Shown here in pieces: positions 1 through 11,915 of a stretch of DNA of 64,000 nucleotides. The notes under the pieces are model-generated. The model was not told where the DNA came from, made no database searches, and saw only the letters and a list, made by a program, of their open reading frames with translations. Every line of letters begins with the position of its first letter. The stretch's first letter is position 1. The DNA is from Ananas comosus (taxonomy: Eukaryota; Streptophyta; Magnoliopsida; Poales; Bromeliaceae): positions 2,350,773 through 2,414,772 of the forward strand of contig NC_033645.1 of the NCBI RefSeq assembly GCF_001540865.1. Direction: 5' to 3'. A program made the translations under genes and the position numbers.

Positions 1-581
1 GAACAATCACCTTCTAATAATTAATACCTAATAGTGCTCTACAAGAAAGGATAAGAACATTTTGGTAAATACCGCAGCAAGTTCCTATTGATGCACCCCA
101 CACATTTTGTCTACTATTTTAGAGGGAAGAGTATACCAGAATCCTCTCACAATTATGCATTGCCATATCACCACACAAACTACCAAGCAATCAGCATCAC
201 TCACATGAAAGTGAAATAACAAAAGTGTGCCTAAATCGTCTAAGCATTAAAAATTTCAGAAAAATAGACTCAGGCGCCAAGTGATATTTGTAAGTTTTTT
301 ATTTTACCCTGTTGAACGCAAATATAAGCTAGTTCTAATTTTACACAAATACAGATGCAGTTTATGGGAAGTTTCTAAAATTGTAACCCTCTAGAAAACT
401 TTTTTAGATTGTAAACTTCACTTGTAATGTCAATGATATTCATCATAAGACGACGGAATTTAATATAAACAAGTGCTGTTGTCTACCATGTGACAGTTGC
501 ATAACCACTCAACTAGTAGGCTTCCATACAATAGAAATGAGCTACAAATCTAATCGGAAATTCCAAAGAGTCAATCATGGT
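1..581. other. Intergenic DNA downstream of SEND1
   Basis: AT-rich sequence that should hold the 3' untranslated region of the minus-strand endonuclease gene next to it. I see no second gene, RNA gene or repeat with clear ends here. Confidence 0.6.
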
Positions 582-3500
582 TTAGCGCAAATCATGTCTA
601 ATACTGTCTATAAACAATCTCAGTTCTCTCGCCTTCCTTGCATGTTCAGAAGACACCTCACTCTCCCTCTCTGATTCATACACCTCAATTACATCTACAT
701 TTTGGCCAGTAGTTTTCTGACACTTGGCAACTTTACAAGCATGGAGAGGTGGTGATGGGCTCGAGAGATCAATGACAATAGGTTTTACAGTATCTACAAT
801 AGTTGGCTTGGATCTGTTTGTTATATCAGTAAGTGCATTGCTTTGCGATTCGATGCTGAGCAATAGACCTTTGAGCTGCAAGTCAACCTCAGCAACTGCA
901 TTTTTATTTGGTTTTCTTGTCCTTGGTTTCCTCGTCTGCTTCTTTGCTTCATCCTTCTTTTCTATAAACTCAGTTATCTTTTCAGGGCAGGCACTGAAAA
1001 AGGCAATAATAACATAATTAGATGTATCCAGAGAAATTAGGTAAATATGCCAAGTATTAGTTAGCTGATAAACTAGATTCCTTTTCTCTTTTCTTGTCCA
1101 AAACGATTTGTAGAGAGACCTGAATTTAGGTGTCAAGTATCAACTTTTTTCTTGGGTAAAGAGCTTTTTCGACAACATTACGGGCCTTTTTGGCGCTGGT
1201 AAAGCTTCTGTAAAGTGTTGTGTTAGTGGAGTTTCTTGAAGAACTTTTTATTAACATACCCACAAAATTGTGCCGCAGCAAAGGCATCTACTTCAATTTG
1301 AAGCTTCCACTTCGGGGCCTAAAACTTGTTTTAGATTCCAGCCACAAGCAAAAACTCTAGACATTGTGTTCGCTAGATTCATTGCTACTGAGAATCATAG
1401 TAAAGAAGATGTTCCAAAAGCTGGAGCCAAACAACCATAATGCTGTACCATCAAGCATCATACCTTTCAATCAAATCAGCTGGGATGGTTGAAATGTCGA
1501 GCCCATCTACGTGTTGCCATGAGACCTCATAGCATTCTCTTCCCTGAACCTTCCTCTGCTTCACAATAGCAGACACAGGGCATGGAACTGGAATCTGCAG
1601 TGTTGGAAAAGGTGAATGAAAAGCAAAGACATATGCAGAATCTCAAGTTCGCAAAACCATGAATGAAGAGGTCAGAAAAAGTAGTACCTCACTGAAAGGA
1701 ATCCTAACTCCTAAGACTGATGACCTGGAACGGAGATTAGCGAAACGCCTAAGATCTCTCTCAGCGATCTTTGGAAGGATATACTGATCTGGAACAGATT
1801 TGGACAATTGATGATAAAGATGATTGTCACTATGAGAATGCAGAATTCTGTGCATGGCAATATCTTCTTAATTTAGTAATTGCCAGTAGAGTCACTATCA
1901 AGAAGAGTTATATTGACAAAGTGGTGAAGTGTGTAAACAGTATGCATTTACCAGTCTTTTCAGGGCTCCAACCAAAGAACTGTTCACATATCCGTTGAAG
2001 CTCCAATCGAAGAAAAGGATGCTCGGTATATACTCTACAAGAAAGAAGCACCACGACCCAAATGTTATCAACTAGAAAAATTTGTTAGACACTCTTGAGT
2101 ACGTTATTGGTTATTAGACAAGGTTTTAAATAGAGTAAACTTCAAATACCACCCCTGTGGTTTCGCACTTTCTCACTTTAGTACCCCGTGGTTTAAAGTG
2201 TATCAAGTTAGTGTCCTGTGGCTTTATCTTTATCTTTTCATCAGTTTTTCCGTTAATATTTTATTAAATTATATACAAAAAACTTCAGATACCCCACCTA
2301 GGTTTATCGAATATTCACTTTAGTACCCCTTAGTTTAACTTTGTCACTGATTTAACGAAAAAAATTAGTAGAATCAATAATAAAAAAAATAAAAAAAAAA
2401 CCACAGGGCATTAAATTGATACACTTTAAACCACAGGGTGCTAAAGTGAAAAAGTGTGAAACCACTGGGGTGGCATTTAAAGTTTCCCCTTTTAAATATA
2501 TATAAAATACATCATCAAACTGTTGCATTCTTTCGAGCTGTCAAAATATATAGGAAGGTTGGGGTCTGATAAGTAGCTCTTCACCTCTGCACGGCCTCAG
2601 AATCTGGCGAATGACATTTAGGCTTCAGATATGCATTGATGACTTCCAAAAACTGACCATCAGATACCGGTTTATTTCCAGTTTCTATGAAATAATTTTG
2701 TTAGGAGGATATAGTAGAGCATACCAATAATCCAAATTGTGAGGAACTTAGACAGATAATTTTTCAAACTCACCACAGAAATTCTGTTTCGGGCATATCT
2801 CATTCTCTTTATTCACATCAGTGTTTGCGAGTTTTCCTGGTTTCTTTTTTCCATTGTTCTTTCTAGCGATTGTCAACCCCTCAGACATAATTTGTTGTAA
2901 GATAGCATCATCCCCTATTGATTTAACAATTCGGCATGCAGTTTCCTGCAGTACTCAGATGTCAAAAATATTGAGAAAAGCATTTTGTTAGAATCCAGTT
3001 CCTATGGAGGGGTAGACTGATTCCCGGATGCAAACACTGAAGTATAAGCCCTCTTTTAACTGCTTACGTTGTTTGGTTTCCAAACTCAAATTCTAGGGAA
3101 TTGAATCGCCACTGGATAACCATTGTTTGCAATCTATACGCCTAGGAGATTGTTTGGCAACAAAGAACGAAAACGTAGTAACAAGTTTTTCTCACTTTGT
3201 TTTATCTAAAGACAACACTTCACAAGATAATCAACGATTACAAGGATGGAGAAATTACATCCGTTACTGCCTTCAATCATATAGAATTTGAATTCAAAAA
3301 AGAAGAAGCAAGCAATAACAAATGAGGCTTTAGTTGCATATGTTTATTCTGTAATTGCAGAATGAATGCACATGCATTCTAACAACCAACAAACAACAAG
3401 AATACTATTCAAGGAAAAGTTCCTGATATATTCAAAAGATTATTTGTTGTGCTACTTACAGGCCCGAAGCCATAAACTCTGTTAGAATAGTCACCGCCAA

Positions 3501-5515
3501 GAAGAACAGCCAGAGATATCTGAAGTATCAAACAATTCGAAACAAAGTCAATACAAGTTTTTTTTAGAAACTGAATCATATATTATATATATATATATAT
3601 ATATATCTCATAAAGTCATAGTGACATACAAAACCTTATTCCGTTATTTGCAGGTTTGCAAATAGATAGTTTCATGGCTAAGCTGCAAATTCACTTCACA
3701 TATTATAAGAATTGAAACTTTGTAATTTCAAAACTCTCAATAACATAATATTACATAAATGGAAAATTGCCAAAAACTTCATTGGTAAGAGAAAACAAAG
3801 AAAGGGTGTGTGGCTCCATACAACAAGATGTAGAAGGCACCTTACCAGTGAGTTCCTTCCAAACCCAAGTTTGCGCTCTACATCTACCATCTCATAACAA
3901 ATAACATATCCACCCTCTCCTAATTCCAAAAAGAAATTTTGTAAATGTAAGATAACTAGCTGGATGAATGGCAAAACAAAAACAAAATCTGGTTTTTTTT
4001 TTTAAAAAAAAAAGCAAAATATATGGTTTGAGGAAGCTATGTTATCAGTAAGTATCTTCTTTATTTACTTCGGTTAGAAGTTCAAGAAATTACCTAGAAT
4101 AATATCTCTATATACTGTCCTTGCTCCGAAAAGGAAAATATCTGAATCTGAAGTGAAGCACCCATCCTGAAAATCGAGATAGTCATTATAGAGGTAAAAG
4201 CCAGATTGTTTAAATACAAAAGAATCATTCCACTTACACAAAAGGATGCCGAATTTAGCAATGCACATTGTGCTTCCGCTTCCTCTATCCTGTCAAACAG
4301 AAAATTATCTCTTACAAAATAACTGATGTTTAAACATATCAACATATTGCACTTATGTTTTAAACTTTACTGCATGAAATCTCTAATTTCAAAAGAGCAT
4401 TTGGCGAATTATAGACAAATATTTATCCAAGTTTCTCTAAAGTACAATCCACAAGAGACATAAAAATATAATCCTCAAGAATATGCCAGCCACATAAACA
4501 TCACAGAAGAGTTAGCAAACAAACCACTGATTTCATAAATCAAGATGCAAAATACAATGTAGCATCGAAGAGGTATATACTACAAAAACTTGGACTATAT
4601 GGCAACTCAAAATTTCAGAATCAATTGCGTCAAAATCAATTACCCATCTAAGCAAGGGATGCCGAGCGCCTTTCCAAGAACTTTCGCTTCTTTAATCATA
4701 CAAGAGAATTCCGACCCCATGTTTCTGCGCAGCGAAGGCACTGCTTGCGTCATTGTTTGCGAATTTGCCTCCTCCGGGTTGAGCTGAAGCAAAAAAAAAA
4801 AGAAAAAAAAAAGAAAGAAACTTTTAGTAGGTAAATAAAGTAAAAACAATCACTTTGCGTTCCGTATTGATACGAAATCCCATGAAGGGGAAAACTGACC
4901 TCAGAACCAGAACCCAGACGCCGCCTATAAGTAGATAATTTAATCGAAGGGATAGATCCATCTACAAAAATGCACTAGTACTATTAGATTTAACAAAAAT
5001 GCTTAATTTAACCCAGTAGAACAACTCAAATAAAAAATTAGAAGCCGAAGAGTGGGTATTTGTTTTAAAAAAAAGCATTTTTTTTGTTGAAAAAATACAA
5101 AGATTTGCTTTAAAGGACGCAATGCATCTAAGATCATTGAATCAAACTAAATACTAGGGAAAAATTAGAGAAAATGCAGGGAAAAGCACCAGTAACTAAA
5201 ACAAGGCTACAGTTCAAAGCGATTAGGGCTCTAAGACGATGAAACAAGCCCCTGAGGTAGAGCTTCTTCACCACGCACGCGGGGGATCGATTCGCGTTCC
5301 GCAATTGGATCAACCAACACGAGAGATCCACGCACAACCTCTTGTTCCTTCAAGATCGAAGCAAAGGGGGAAGAGGAGATCGAGGTGAGAGAGAGAGTAA
5401 CTTGTGAAAAATATATTAATAGAGAGGGGTGTGATCGAAAAACTTACTGGAGATGGTGAAGTGGGAGGGTTTTTTTGCAAGATTCCAAAATATCCCACAA
5501 ATTTTTCACTCCCAT
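582..5515 (-). CDS. SEND1: SEND1/GEN-like XPG-family structure-specific endonuclease
   Basis: Predicted nuclear Rad2/XPG-family nuclease; plant SEND1/GEN proteins cut single-stranded DNA, flaps and Holliday junctions in repair and recombination. Fourteen exons read on the minus strand: 5515-5448, 5347-5190, 4961-4900, 4783-4644, 4289-4238, 4166-4094, 3919-3846, 3519-3460, 2945-2774, 2684-2585, 2034-1952, 1788-1688, 1594-1464, 993-582. They sum to 1686 nt, 561 residues, with GT..AG borders. The protein starts MGVKNLWDILE, as in the family. XPG-N carries VDLSCW (D30) and D76. XPG-I carries IEEAEAQ (E146, E148) and SDSDIF (D167, D169). The helix-hairpin-helix entry is LLGGD (D219). All acidic metal ligands are present, so it looks active. 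The C-terminus is basic (PRTRKPNK), then variable. It matches SEND1 (GEN-like 2) better than GEN1. A Mutator-like MITE sits in the intron between 2585 and 2034. Confidence 0.9.
2133..2489. mobile_element. Mutator-like MITE in a SEND1 intron
   Basis: A 357-bp palindromic element. Its ends are inverted copies of each other (left gagtaaacttcaaatacc, right ggcatttaaagtttcccc). It is bounded by a perfect 9-bp direct repeat, TTTTAAATA, at 2124-2132 and 2490-2498. A 9-bp duplication is the Mutator signature. It has no coding capacity. A sister copy lies at 59191-59549. Confidence 0.88.
3583..3607. repeat. (TA)n microsatellite
   Basis: Uninterrupted TA dinucleotide run inside a SEND1 intron. Confidence 0.85.
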
Positions 5516-6022
5516 GGCTCGATCTTTCGAGAGAGAAACGAAGAGTGCGAAAAAAATTTCGAATTAAAAGAGGAGAGAGGGGAAAGGGTTCGTTGGGAAA
5601 AGGGAGGTGGAATGACGAAAATGGCCCTGATCGTCGGTTTAATTTTCGCGGGGACCGCGACGAGAAAGGGAGTTAATATCGTGGAAGTGGAGAGGTATTT
5701 TGGGAATTTAAATGTGGGCCGTAAAAGGGCCCAGTACTCGCAGCCCAAAGTGACGAGTCAAATTAGATGAGGACCAAGCCCGGCCCAAGTCACCACCGAA
5801 TGAGCCACGTGTCGGCCTATGAATGGTCTTAAAACGATACATAAATATATTAAAGTCGGCGATTTTTGTAACTCGTCGCCGACGTTGCTTTCGCAAACGA
5901 GTTGTATCTCGCCATCGTCTTCTTCCCGAAGGCGCACAAACCACACAAAACCCTAATTAAACCCTAATCCCCTCCTCTTCCTCGGCTCCGTTCCTGCTTC
6001 CGATCAATCGCCCCCTCCTCAA
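5516..6022. promoter_or_regulatory. Shared divergent promoter, SEND1 / small ORF
   Basis: The 507 bp between two divergent start codons hold GGCCCA-type motifs: TGGGCC at 5715-5720, GGGCCC at 5727-5732, and GGCCCA at 5782-5787. A CCACGTG G-box core lies near 5803. GGCCCA (site II-type) motifs are known TCP-factor sites in promoters of plant housekeeping and cell-cycle genes. That they drive both genes is inference. Confidence 0.5.
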
Positions 6023-6430
6023 ATGCCCTCCTACTCCCACCTCCGATCCCTCTCCCCACGCCTCCTCCGTCCCCTCTCGCTCCTCCGCTGCTATTCGCGC
6101 TACAAGCTCATATACGAGAAGCTCGTTGCCGAGAAGCAGCACAAGCTCCTCCGCCATGAGAAGCTTCTAGAAGAAGCTCGCCGCCGCTCCAAGACCCGCG
6201 ACGAAGTCGCCCCTTCGACCGATTCGCCCGAACCCTCCTCTCTCAACGATTTCGAGCCCGCGACGTTGAAGGAGCGCGCCGAGGCCCTAACAGCTCGATT
6301 CGTGAGGGACGTGTCCGAGGTGCTCCGGGGCGAGGGCGTGTCCCGGATGCGACCGAGCCGTAGCGATCCTACTTCGCCGCCGCTCGACCTGAGGAAGCTC
6401 GTCGGTGACCGCCGTGGGATATCGCGGTGA
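6023..6430 (+). CDS. Small unidentified protein, possibly organelle-targeted
   Basis: Intronless 135-residue frame with codon bias toward G/C in third positions, unlike its surroundings, which supports real coding. The first 25 residues are rich in Ser, Arg and Leu with no acidic residue (MPSYSHLRSLSPRLLRPL), like a mitochondrial or plastid presequence. A charged, probably helical stretch follows (residues about 28-58, including KLLRHEKLLEEARRR). The tail ends in DLRKLVGDRRGISR. I do not recognise a domain and assign no function. It is divergent from SEND1 and upstream of PMM on the same strand. The next in-frame Met is far downstream, so this start is the natural one. It could still be a transcribed but non-conserved frame. 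Confidence 0.6.
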   Translation: MPSYSHLRSLSPRLLRPLSLLRCYSRYKLIYEKLVAEKQHKLLRHEKLLEEARRRSKTRDEVAPSTDSPEPSSLNDFEPATLKERAEALTARFVRDVSEVLRGEGVSRMRPSRSDPTSPPLDLRKLVGDRRGISR

Positions 6431-7688
6431 TCGATCTTCGCCGTACGTAATTGGGGGAGAGAATTGGATTGCTTGATCCAGCTAAAAACGGGGCGGGAGG
6501 CGGAGCGGATGTGGTGTTGACTGGATGGCTTGATCCGGCCCGTTTGCAGTGATAAAATTCAATTTTTATTATAGACACCATTCTATTTTCAGTGGTTGTA
6601 CTAGCTCTTCGTCATTACAATTGTAATAACTATTTTTTTCGTTTTTCGCTTGTTCTTCCTAAAATGTCTATTTTGGATTGAAGAGAAGAATCCCGAGAAT
6701 ATGATAGTCGTAACTATATTTTTTAAGAAAAGGTAGCGAGCTACTTACTACATTCATAAAGTGCGATGAATTAAGCGTACAGTATGAAAACAGTTAGGAC
6801 CTCCGATAAAACAACCAAAAATAAATCGGGTAAAAAAAGCGCGCATTTAGGAAAGTATTTACAGGACCGCGGTACTAGAAAGTCGGTTGTCCAATACCTC
6901 TAAAGTGCCGACTTCAATGGCTATTCGGCTTTCATGTTAGGACCGGACCCGGAGGTTCCGGACAAACAATTTCATCATGATTTGGAGGTGATGAGTATAA
7001 GACGCTTGTTCCTTGGAGAATGCTTTGGATCCTTGTTTCTTATCTAAAAAATTTATTATATATTATTATTTATGTCTATATATGACATCTCAAACCCTGT
7101 AAAATTTTGTACACAAAATTATTCTGCTGTTCGGATCAATCATGCATCCAATGTGTTAGCAGTAGTGCTCTTCGTCTCCAGCAAGCCTCTTATTCGTACA
7201 TGAGACCCGCATCCGGTTTGAACCCGTACCGTTAGCCATCCAACCCGCAAACCGCGCGGGCCCCACCTTTGTTTGTGTGCCGCTTGGACAGGTGGCGACT
7301 TCCTAGTGGCTCCTCCGCTGCACGCTGTTCGGGCGCGCGGGTTCGCATCCGACGTGCGTTTCACGTGGCGGCGCACGACGCGGCACGTTTCAGATGCTGC
7401 GCCAATCCGAGCCGAGCAATCAACTGTGTCTTACGTGGCTCGATCTCATCCGTCCATTGACCTAATCCCGTTCCGTACAACGACCCTTCGATTAATACCC
7501 TTTTCCCCCTTCACAAGGAAACCACCCTCTAGATCCGCGCCAATTCCATTTCCCCATTCCCCGTTTACTTCGATTCGCCCTCGAAAGGTGCTCGGATCTC
7601 TCCCTCCGCCCCTTTAAATCTCCCCTTTCTCCTTAATTTTTTTCTTTGGATTTTGATTCACATTGCTCGGATTTGTCGGATTAGAGCG
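6431..7688. other. Intergenic DNA with PMM promoter
   Basis: Holds the 3' end of the small gene and the promoter/5' UTR of phosphomannomutase. From about 7150 the sequence becomes CG-rich with many CpG, then C/T-rich just before the start codon, typical of a plant 5' UTR. A short stretch near 6735 (ggtagcgagctac) weakly resembles the MITE termini at 63.6 kb. I see no further gene. Confidence 0.55.
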
Positions 7689-10600
7689 ATGGCGGGGAGA
7701 AAACCGGGAGTAATTGCTTTGTTCGACGTCGATGGAACCCTCACGGCTCCGAGAAAGGTGAAAACCGCATCTGATTTGCTCAATTTCATGGATTTTGGAC
7801 TAGGATTCTCTTACAATTGACTTTTATTTACTAAATTTTGGTTTTTTTTAGGCAGTGTTGACTTATAATTGTGTTTTGTGTACTAAATTTTGGTTATTTT
7901 TAGGTTGTAACTGCGCAGATGCTCGAATTCCTGCGAGAGCTTCGGGAGGTGAGCGATCTGATTTTGATTTGTGCTCTCTTTCATTGGCATGTTGTTGCGG
8001 AGGAGTTAATTTTGTGTTTGGATGACAAAAAGTGTAGCCTTTGCGCATTGCAGGTGGTTACAGTTGGTGTTGTGGGAGGATCAGATCTTGTTAAGATATC
8101 TGAACAGCTTGGGAACACAGGTTTGACCTTTGAATTTTGAATTTTAAATTTTGAATTTTGAATCTAAATCTGCTAAAGGAGGGACCTAAACATGATTCTC
8201 GAGTTGATAGTACGTTTTTTTTTTCAAAAACTTTTGATGCTTACATGTATTGTTTTTGCATTTGTTTTTCTAAGCTCGAGTGGAATTTGATGGTTATGTG
8301 TGTTCCAATTGGTGTTATTGCGGAAAGCAGAATTTGATTTTTCTATACATATGACCTCGCTGAGCTCAGAAAAAGCTAATTTTGAAGTATATTAGGTTTG
8401 GTTATCATCAGAGTAGTCAATGTAAATTGCAATTTCAATGTTTTTTTTCTAGCCATCATGAGTATTTATCTATTTGTTTCATCACTGTTATGTGTTATTT
8501 TCCAATTATGTTTTTCCTGTGCATCTTTTAAGCCTTGTAAACATGATTGAGAATAATAAGTAGTATTGTTTTTGTCCAATGCAGTGATTAATGACTATGA
8601 TTATGTCTTCTCTGAAAATGGCCTTGTAGCTCACAAGAATGGAGAACTCATTGGTGTCCAGGTATGCGTCATTTCTCTTGGTAAAGAATACTCTTTAAGA
8701 TGATTTTCAGATTCGATCTTTGTTCCATCACTGCTTTGATGTTTTGATTTTATAAATCTGATTTTTAAAGTTTCTTGCTTTTTATGCATTTGTTCCTCCA
8801 TGTTGTCTGCCAAGCCTGCCTTTTTTCCTTTTGTGACTGTCTTACCTTCGTTCCATCTGATATACATGAAGAATATCTCAAATCAGGGGAGGTGGAAGAG
8901 TATTTGGGAAGTATCGGTAATATTTTAAGAGTCTATGTGAATCTAGAAAATGAATTTTTAGCATCTGATCTTGGAGACTGGTGTTCCACAACAACTTGGA
9001 TTATGCTTCATTTTACTTTGCTTTGCAATAAGTTACTAAGTCGCATAAGAAAAGCATGGCATTGTTCTTTGAAAATCATGTCTCTTTTAGCCTTATATAA
9101 TAGGATAGCCAAATTAAGTTCATATTTCCCTTTCCTATCGATTTCATTGCCATGAGAAAAACTAGTTTAGAACCTTGGATCTTTTTAGTATAAGCCCCTT
9201 TTTTTTTTTAATCTAACAGATCAATGGAAGGAGAAAAACTGCTGCTGTTGATAAAACCTAGAAATTTAAACTTCGCTATATTATTAGTTTATTGTTAATC
9301 TTTTTTTTTTTTAACTACGAGCCTATTTTTGTAATCTAACAAAGAGATATTATTTTTCTCTCCATCAGAATTTAAAATCAGCGCTTGGAGATGAGAAGCT
9401 AAAGGTGAGTGGTAGGTGCTGCATAAGTATTATTACCTGAGAGATCAGAAGACGGTCTTACACTATGACATTTGTGCAGGAATTTATTAATTTTACACTT
9501 CATTATATTGCTGATTTGGATATCCCAGTAAAAAGGTCAGTGGCAAACTTCTTCAGGGAGTCGAATCTCCTGTAGCTTTTCTCTTATTATCATCATTTTT
9601 CCAGGGGAACATTCATAGAGTTCCGAAGTGGGATGATTAATGTTTCCCCAATAGGGCGAAATTGTAGCCAAGAAGAACGAGAGGAGTTTGAAAAATATGA
9701 TAAGGTATTATAATTTTAGCAGAATATAATTACCTTTTAGCCAAAAGGATCTTTTCTATGGGTTGACGTTTAAAGCAAATAATCTACTAGGTACATAATA
9801 TAAGGCCGAAGATGGTCTCTGTGCTTCGTGAAAGGTTTGCACATTTGAACTTGACATTTTCCATTGGTGGACAGATAAGTTTCGATGTAAGTTTTAGAAT
9901 TCTATTTTTTTTTCTTGAAGTATTTAGTTTAAGTATTCATTTTGCTTCTTAAACGTGTATCTCAGGTATTTCCACAAGGATGGGACAAGACCTACTGTTT
10001 GAGATATCTTGAAGAATTCCAAGAAATCCATTTCTTTGGGGACAAAACATACAAGGTGCTGCATATTCTGGACTGAATTTGAAAATAAGATTTTAACTAC
10101 TAGACAGTGGAATTTGTTGGCAACTGTAGCATATACCTACAATGGAAGAGGGCAATTTGTTATCTCTTGGAATATTTAGAAAGTTTTATTTTTTTCATTT
10201 TTAATTTATGAAATGCTGTTGCCATTTCTATAATCTGATATCTAATTTTAAAAGGTGGATTCATGTTTGTCAACTGTATAAGCCTATAAGATTAATTCTT
10301 TGGGTATTATGGCTTAGAAATTTGTCACGCAAGTAGCATAATATTCTGAGTGTTATTTTCTTTTCGATCTTCGCAATATCTTTTTTTTTCCCTTTTTATA
10401 CTTCAAATCTGAGTTGTAGAGAAATTAATTAGCAGATGCTTCTAAACTTTCTAGGATTTCACGAGACTAAGCTGTCCTTTCCTTGTGCAGGGAGGAAATG
10501 ATTACGAGATTTTTGAATCTGAAAGAACCGTTGGTCACACAGGTATGCGTATTTTACTAGTATGTAAATCAGAGAATATGCTATTTGGTTAGTCCTTATG

Positions 10601-11049
10601 ACCTGCTGTTCATGCACTCATCAATGTAAGACGATGGTGACTCAGCAAAGTTTTAATACTCTTGGAATATTTGATTGTGTATTATATAGAATTGTGAGAC
10701 TCGTATTTGAGTTTAGGCATGCTGAAATATATGAAGTGAACAATCGAGTACTTCTCCAATTTTATGAAAAAAAAGAAAAAAAAAGAGAGAGAGAGAGAGA
10801 GAATCAATCTGGTCATGTTGTAATAATTCTTTAGTCTCTAAAGAACGATCAACCTCCCTATATTTCTGAGATTACCCTCTAGCACTATCTGCTCTCATGC
10901 TAGATATATCTACTTTGTCATTGTCTGCAATTTTTTTTCCTATGCGTTTCTGTAAGTTCTCACTGATTCAAAGTCGCATGTTTTGTCTGACAGTTACCAG
11001 TCCAGAGGATACAGCAGAACAGTGCAGATCTCTCTTCTTGTCAAAATAA
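7689..11049 (+). CDS. PMM: Phosphomannomutase
   Basis: Cytosolic HAD-family enzyme that interconverts mannose-6-phosphate and mannose-1-phosphate, feeding GDP-mannose, ascorbate, cell-wall and N-glycan synthesis. Eleven exons: 7689-7757, 7904-7948, 8054-8120, 8585-8661, 9369-9404, 9480-9535, 9605-9704, 9791-9886, 9966-10055, 10491-10542, 10994-11049. They sum to 744 nt, 247 residues, the usual size for eukaryotic PMM. The catalytic motif FDVDGTL is at residues 12-18, with D13 the nucleophile and D15 the acid/base. Other family landmarks are GVVGGSD, the cap segment [28 protein letters not shown], and the late metal-binding FFGDKT...GGNDYEIF. No key residue is missing. Convergent with the V-ATPase F gene. 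Confidence 0.96.
10785..10802. repeat. (GA)n microsatellite
   Basis: Short GA run in the last PMM intron, following an A-rich stretch. Confidence 0.7.
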
Positions 11050-11915
11050 ACTCTGGATGGCCCGAGCAGTGTCGGCATATTGTTCTATTTTATTCATTTT
11101 TGAATCAGCAGAGCAAGATCATAGCAAATCAAATAATTTGTCTTTTCATTCGCCTTTCATTGTTGTCGCCCCATTAGCAGTTGAGTCCTTTGTCAGTAAT
11201 AGGAACTTGGAATAAAAATAGCCCTTTGTGTTAAATTATGACTGCGTATTTCTGTTTACTCGAACCTCTGCTCATAATGTATTGAGGGATCATTTATTAT
11301 ATATTTGAAGCGAATGAATAAAAGAGTTATTTCACAGCCAACAATGGTAAATGCTGATATCATGTTTCATGGTGTGGAGTCAATGCTGATGAAGCAACTC
11401 TGGAAGTTGGAAAAGCATACGATAATCTCAAATGACCAGAATTGTCAAATTACATGCTTCTTATTAGTGAAATATCTCCTCCCAACACTGTCCATCTTAT
11501 AAAAGGAAAAGAGAATGAGAACTGCTGACCAGCATTTAGCCAATTGGATCACATCTATTCTATCAGCAGCAAAAATTAAAAAAAAAAAGCTCGAGCAGTA
11601 ATGCATCTGCATGCTGGAGATCATAAAACCAAACCACACATTCTGATCCTAGTTGAGCAAACTACTGTCAAAGGAGACATGCTAATAAACTGAGTTGTCC
11701 GTATAGAATTCCTCTTATTCAATTTAACCATTAACAACACTGCAGAAAGAAAAGAGAAATACAAAGGAATGAAGCAACACCATCGTGTCTCGGTACTTGC
11801 CTCAATTATATAATCAAACTGTCGTCATAAATAGAGAAATGTTTATAATCCCTCCATGGCAAAATGGAGTCTTGCATATAACCAATAAACAAAAACAAAT
11901 TGCAAACTATTAGTT
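11050..11915. other. Convergent intergenic region, PMM and VHA-F
   Basis: Contains the 3' untranslated regions of two convergent genes. The frames here are short and look non-coding. I see no RNA gene or repeat with defined ends. Confidence 0.6.
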
